Source of the DNA: Verrucomicrobiota bacterium
GTDB lineage: Bacteria > Verrucomicrobiota > Verrucomicrobiia > Limisphaerales > JACRJY01
Length of the DNA stretch: 34,514 nucleotides
NCBI GenBank assembly: GCA_016235585.1
Contig: JACRJY010000066.1
Location: 1-34,514 of the forward strand
Direction of reading: 5' to 3'
The notes under the pieces were generated by a model. That model was not told the DNA's origin. It searched no databases and was given only the letters and a program-made list of their open reading frames with translations. How positions within the stretch are numbered: position 1 is the stretch's first letter; every line of letters starts with the position of its first letter. Position numbers and translations under genes: made by a program. Shown one piece after another: positions 31,415-34,514 of this stretch.

Positions 31415-32821
31415 TCATTTGGTCACGGTGATGCGGTCAATCTCCTTCCCGTCCTCATCCACCTGGCGCAGCACGAGCGTCTGCTGATCCAGCTCGACGA
31501 CGCTGAACGAGTGGCGGTCGGCGATGAGTTTTGTCGTGAACGGCACGGTGTGGCCCTCGTCGTTCTTCCACTTGTCCGGCTGGTTGGTGAACTCCGGGTC
31601 GTAGAGCTTCGCACCGCCGCCGCCGGTGACGATGTAGAGGATGCCGTCGGGCCGGGTGTTGGCCGCGCCGTCGAATTTTTCATCGAGCGTGAACTGGCCC
31701 GCCACGTTGCCCTTGGGGTTGAGCCGGGTCGCGTTGGCCGGTTGGAACTTCAGCGGCTTGGAGCGCTGGTAGTTGTGCACATGCCCGGCGAAGACCATGT
31801 CCACGCCGCATTCCTCGAACAGCGGCGCAAGCAGGCGCATCTTCTGTTCGGAGTTGTGCTTGGCCGAGGAGTTGAAGCCGGGATGGTGGAAGAAGACCAT
31901 TTTCCAGCGCGCCTTCGTTTTCGTCAGGTCGTCGCGAATCCATTTTTGCAAACTGGCGTCCGTCACGGCCACGTAGCGGTTCGCGTCGAGGCAGAGGAAA
32001 TGGCCCGCGCCGTTGTCGAACGAGTAGTTGCACAGGCCCGGATACGACGGGGCGGCGGCCTTGAACGCGGCTACCTGCTCCGCCGGGCCGGCGATGGGCG
32101 TGTTCCACGGGTTGTTCTTCGGCCCGTTGAGCGGCGGATGGAAAAAATAAAACGCCGCAAAGCCGTCGGCATACGCCGCGAGGTTTGTCGCGCCCACGTC
32201 GTGGTTGCCGATGACGCCGTAGAACGGAATGGAGGCCATCATCGGCGCGCCGGTCGCGGGGCCGGCCTTCTCGACGTTGTTATAGACGGGCCAGAAATTC
32301 GTCATGTATTCGCTCACGCGGCCCTTGGAATAAACGATGTCGCCGACGATGAGCATGAACTCCGGCGCGGTCTGCGCCATTGCGTAGGCCACCTTGCGCT
32401 GGTCGGGTTTGCCGTCCGCCGTGTCGCCCACGACGATGAAGCGTGTTGATTGATCGGCGGTCTTGCGCGTGGCGAACTTGCCTTCGCGCACGGCCTTGCC
32501 GCCCAGCCGCACGCGGTAGTGAACCGTGCTGTTGAACGGCAGCCTGGGGAGCGTGGCGGAGTAGTTGAAGTATTTCTGCCTGGGCGAAAGGTCAAGCGCC
32601 ACGCGCTTGGGCTGGGCGGTTTTGCCCAGGGCGGGCGTCACGCCGTATTCCACGACGAACTCGCCCGGCGTCTGGTCGGTCAGCCACGCGATGACCTTCA
32701 CATCACTTTCCCCGAGCGTCGAGCCGTCGCCGGGCTGGACGTAGGGTTTGACGAGGACGGTCTGCGCGTGGAGCGCCGTGGCGAGAAACAGTCCGAATAC
32801 AATCTGCAAAAGGCGAATCAT
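31415..32821 (-). CDS. Exported purple-acid-phosphatase-like metallophosphoesterase
   Basis: A 468-residue exported protein with a signal peptide (about 1-19). An N-terminal fibronectin-like beta domain (about 22-120) precedes the phosphatase. Motifs are GDT (132-134), GDIVY (160-164, Tyr164 where purple acid phosphatases have their metal-binding Tyr), GNHD (205-208), VFFHHPGF and GHVHNYQRS. The Y-x-R-S end is also typical of that group. It is expected to hydrolyse phosphate esters outside the cytoplasm. The ATG at 32821 starts the leader. It is the promoter-proximal gene of the two-gene phosphatase operon. Functional identity beyond phosphatase is not resolved. Confidence 0.9.
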   Translation of the reverse strand: MIRLLQIVFGLFLATALHAQTVLVKPYVQPGDGSTLGESDVKVIAWLTDQTPGEFVVEYGVTPALGKTAQPKRVALDLSPRQKYFNYSATLPRLPFNSTVHYRVRLGGKAVREGKFATRKTADQSTRFIVVGDTADGKPDQRKVAYAMAQTAPEFMLIVGDIVYSKGRVSEYMTNFWPVYNNVEKAGPATGAPMMASIPFYGVIGNHDVGATNLAAYADGFAAFYFFHPPLNGPKNNPWNTPIAGPAEQVAAFKAAAPSYPGLCNYSFDNGAGHFLCLDANRYVAVTDASLQKWIRDDLTKTKARWKMVFFHHPGFNSSAKHNSEQKMRLLAPLFEECGVDMVFAGHVHNYQRSKPLKFQPANATRLNPKGNVAGQFTLDEKFDGAANTRPDGILYIVTGGGGAKLYDPEFTNQPDKWKNDEGHTVPFTTKLIADRHSFSVVELDQQTLVLRQVDEDGKEIDRITVTK

Positions 32822-32900
32822 GCGCGGAGCGTGGCGAAGGCATGGGCCGAAATCAACCGTGGACTGCGGCGGGACGCATCCTCGATCCGTCAGGCCGGGC

Positions 32901-32975
32901 GGAGCGCCAATCTCTGAATCGGCGCGGGTCGTGGGTTCCCCCCTGCCGGATCGGAGTCCGGCGCTCCGGGGGCAG
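32901..32975. repeat. 75-bp palindromic element, copy 2 (minus orientation)
   Basis: The reverse complement of this segment aligns with 25207-25285. Both have CTGCCCCCGGAGCGCCGGAC near one end and terminate in GGCGCTCC; differences are mostly in the loop. It lies in the gap between the phosphatase operon and the esterase gene. The remaining 32822-32900 shows no clear feature. Confidence 0.85.
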
Positions 32976-32995
32976 CGGTGTGAACGCCGCGCTCC

Positions 32996-34027
32996 TCACG
33001 GCAAATACTGCTTCAGCCATGCCGTGGTCTTGGCCCACATTTCCGGCAGATACACGTGGCCGACGCCGGGATGAACGAGGCTCTGAAATTTTTCCGCCGC
33101 GCCGCCCAGCGCATAGACCGGCTTCACCTTGCTTTCCAAAGTGCGGATTCCCGCGAGGGGCGAGCCGGCATCCTGATCGCCGGTCTGGAACAGCAGCGCG
33201 CGCGGCGCGGCCAGCGCGAGCACGGCCTCGGTGTCGAAGTGGCGAAGCATTCCCGGAACGAAGTAGTAGATGCCATGCGCCTGCAATTGCCCGGCGGCGA
33301 TCAAGTCCTGATAGCGCGTCATGCACGCGACGGCCACGCCCGCGCGGAGCCGCTCGTCCAGCGCCATGAGCCACCACGCGCGCGTCGCGCCCATGCTCAT
33401 GCCGGTCACGCCGACGCGCGCGGCGTCCACTTCGGGGCGCGCGCAGAGGCAGTCCAGCGCCATCAGGTCGTCGCGCAAAATCATGCCCCACAGCGTGCGG
33501 CCCAGCCACAGGTTGAACTTCGCCGCCGTCATTTCACCGGCATTGCCTTTTTCCTGCGGGCCGCCCGGCCCCGCGCCGTTGCGCTCGCCGAAACAACAGG
33601 CATCCACACCAAGTGCAACGAAGCCGCACCGCGCGAGCGCCGGCCCCGGCGGCTCCGGCGCGGCGCTGGTCTTGAGCATCTCCTCCTTGCCATTGTCATA
33701 CTGGCCGCCGTGAAAGTGGCAGTAGAGCACGCCGGGCGACTTCCCCTTCGGCTGCCTCGGCAGAAATATGTAGCCGGGCACGACCGCGCCCGCCGCGTTG
33801 TCGAACGCGAACTTCTCAAAGAAGTAATCGCCACGGTCCTCGCGCCGCAGCGTTTTCACCACCGGCAGCTTGGGGCGCGGCGGCAACGGGCCGAGCAAGT
33901 GCCAGAGCGTCGCGCGAATCTCCGCGCGGCGCGCGTCCCACGCCGCGCGCGTGGCGGGCGCGGTGAACTCCGGCACCGGCGGCGCGGCGGCGAGCCAGCG
34001 GGCGGCGGCGTTGTCCGTGTGGGCCAT
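32996..34027 (-). CDS. Alpha/beta hydrolase, acetyl-xylan-esterase-like
   Basis: A 343-residue alpha/beta hydrolase. The nucleophile elbow is GMSMGA (209-214, Ser211). Asp284 or Asp286 (TGDQDAG) is the acid and His324 (HPGVGHVYL) the base. HFHGGQ (104-109) is the oxyanion strand. The layout and VARDLL-type cap resemble acetyl-xylan esterase or dienelactone-hydrolase relatives that remove acyl groups from polysaccharides. The ATG at 34027 is preferred. A GTG at 34075 would add MKIFLAVAPLCGG, a possible short leader, so export is undecided. It is separate from the sialidase cluster but may serve the same glycan-degrading lifestyle. Confidence 0.85.
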   Translation of the reverse strand: MAHTDNAAARWLAAAPPVPEFTAPATRAAWDARRAEIRATLWHLLGPLPPRPKLPVVKTLRREDRGDYFFEKFAFDNAAGAVVPGYIFLPRQPKGKSPGVLYCHFHGGQYDNGKEEMLKTSAAPEPPGPALARCGFVALGVDACCFGERNGAGPGGPQEKGNAGEMTAAKFNLWLGRTLWGMILRDDLMALDCLCARPEVDAARVGVTGMSMGATRAWWLMALDERLRAGVAVACMTRYQDLIAAGQLQAHGIYYFVPGMLRHFDTEAVLALAAPRALLFQTGDQDAGSPLAGIRTLESKVKPVYALGGAAEKFQSLVHPGVGHVYLPEMWAKTTAWLKQYLP

Positions 34028-34124
34028 GAGGGGATTACCACCGCAGAGGGGCGCGACGGCCAGAAAAATTTTCACGGCGCGGGGTGGAGTTTTTTTTGAC
34101 GACGGCTCCGGCCATTTCAATTTG

Positions 34125-34190
34125 CCCGCGAACCACGCGAAAGACGCCAAAGCCCGGATTCCGATTCGTGTGCTTCGCGTGCTTCGCGGG
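34125..34190. repeat. Imperfect palindromic repeat (CCCGCGAA...TTCGCGGG)
   Basis: CCCGCGAACCACGCGAAAG (34125-34143) pairs imperfectly with the reverse complement of GTGCTTCGCGTGCTTCGCGGG near 34170-34190. The CGCGAAGCACGCGAA words look like a dispersed repeat. It lies between the hydrolase start and the lipid-kinase gene, upstream of the former on its strand. No promoter is clear. Confidence 0.65.
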
Positions 34191-34215
34191 ATAAACCGAA
34201 CCGGACGTTCCGCGC

Positions 34216-34514
34216 TCACGGCACAACCAGCCGCAGCCCCAGCGGCTTCACGGAAATGCTCGCGGGAAGCTCCCCCGCCAAATCGCCTTCCATCTCGAAC
34301 GGCACTTCGGCGTCACTCGCCAGCGCGATTTGCGCGGCCTGAAAATAGTGCGCGTCCGGCGGCGGCTTCGCGCGCCCGGTGAGGAAGCCGAGTCCGTCCT
34401 GCGCGGCACCTTCGTCAGTCGACCAGACGATGATGGCGCCGGGAACGGTGCTCGCCTCGCGCAGCTCTCCGGCCATGAATTGCAGCGCGAAGCGCGCCTG
34501 CTGCACGGCCTCGA
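34216..34514 (-). CDS. Diacylglycerol-kinase-family lipid kinase (C-terminal part, cut by window edge)
   Basis: The last 98 codons of a gene that enters from beyond base 34514; no start is in the window. The end reads PFEMEGDLAGELPASISVKP with a short LGLRLVVP tail, which is the characteristic C-terminus of YegS/DgkB-type lipid kinases, where the Glu-Gly-Asp/Glu segment belongs to the catalytic region. FLTGRAKPPPDAHYF also fits. Such enzymes phosphorylate diacylglycerol or related lipids at the membrane. The N-terminal ATP-binding part lies outside the window. It is not linked to the glycan genes. Confidence 0.75.
   Translation of the reverse strand, partial: EAVQQARFALQFMAGELREASTVPGAIIVWSTDEGAAQDGLGFLTGRAKPPPDAHYFQAAQIALASDAEVPFEMEGDLAGELPASISVKPLGLRLVVP

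Noticed and set aside
10752..34190. CRISPR array
   Set aside because: The repeats are single palindromes of different sequence, with no regular direct repeats and spacers and no cas genes.

Overview
The window is a GC-rich bacterial chromosome segment with very high coding density. It is most likely from the Verrucomicrobiota (Pedosphaera/Limisphaera-type); a related Planctomycetota or Lentisphaerota is a weaker alternative. The assignment is inferred from three things: expanded secreted sialidases, sulfatases and sialate O-acetylesterase-type enzymes; a GntR-HTH/LacI-sensor hybrid regulator; and an unusually rich set of short palindromic repeats at gene borders and inside genes. No ribosomal RNA or taxonomic marker is present, so this is not proven.

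Layout. 1-1556 (minus strand): the start of an iduronate-2-sulfatase-like gene cut by the window edge, then the hybrid regulator. 1557-1663: the divergent control region, with a perfect inverted repeat and a candidate promoter. 1664-20276 (plus strand): about 18.6 kb and 15 genes in one direction, probably one long transcription unit. It holds three tandem secreted sialidase-family proteins (A, B, C), a TIM-barrel-like unknown, a BNR/sialidase-like protein, a sialate O-acetylesterase-family protein, an RraA-type aldolase-like protein, an alpha/beta hydrolase, a mandelate-racemase-type sugar-acid dehydratase, a 2-hydroxyacid dehydrogenase, a beta-propeller glycosidase-like protein, a small membrane protein, a short-chain dehydrogenase, a sulfatase, and a sialidase-SGNH esterase fusion. 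20347-20420: tRNA-Gly(CCC). 20565-25191: a UvrD/PcrA-type helicase carrying a palindromic insertion, a tagaturonate epimerase (UxaE) and an aldo/keto reductase. 25390-29434: a beta-lactamase-fold serine hydrolase, a dipeptide epimerase and a DUF819 membrane protein, a likely peptide or muropeptide salvage set. 29520-34514 (minus strand): a frameshifted HNH endonuclease, scraps of an Ig-like-domain gene, two metallophosphoesterases, an acetyl-xylan-esterase-like hydrolase, and the end of a lipid-kinase gene.

How it may work (inference). The 1664-20276 cluster looks like a regulated system for an acidic, esterified and sulfated glycan. Exported sialidase-fold, esterase and sulfatase enzymes would trim it. 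The cytoplasmic dehydratase, aldolase-like protein and dehydrogenases would process released sugar acids. No recognisable nanA, nanE, nanK or nagA-type sialic-acid catabolism gene and no dedicated transporter is in the window, so the true substrate may not be ordinary N-acetylneuraminate.

The strongest unusual signals are these. Sialidase B has lost both the first triad arginine and the glutamate that normally braces it. One gene fuses a sialidase to an SGNH esterase. Palindromic elements are inserted in frame in the helicase and in a sulfatase. One sulfatase signal peptide is encoded by a repeat. The HNH gene is interrupted exactly at a T7 slippery run.
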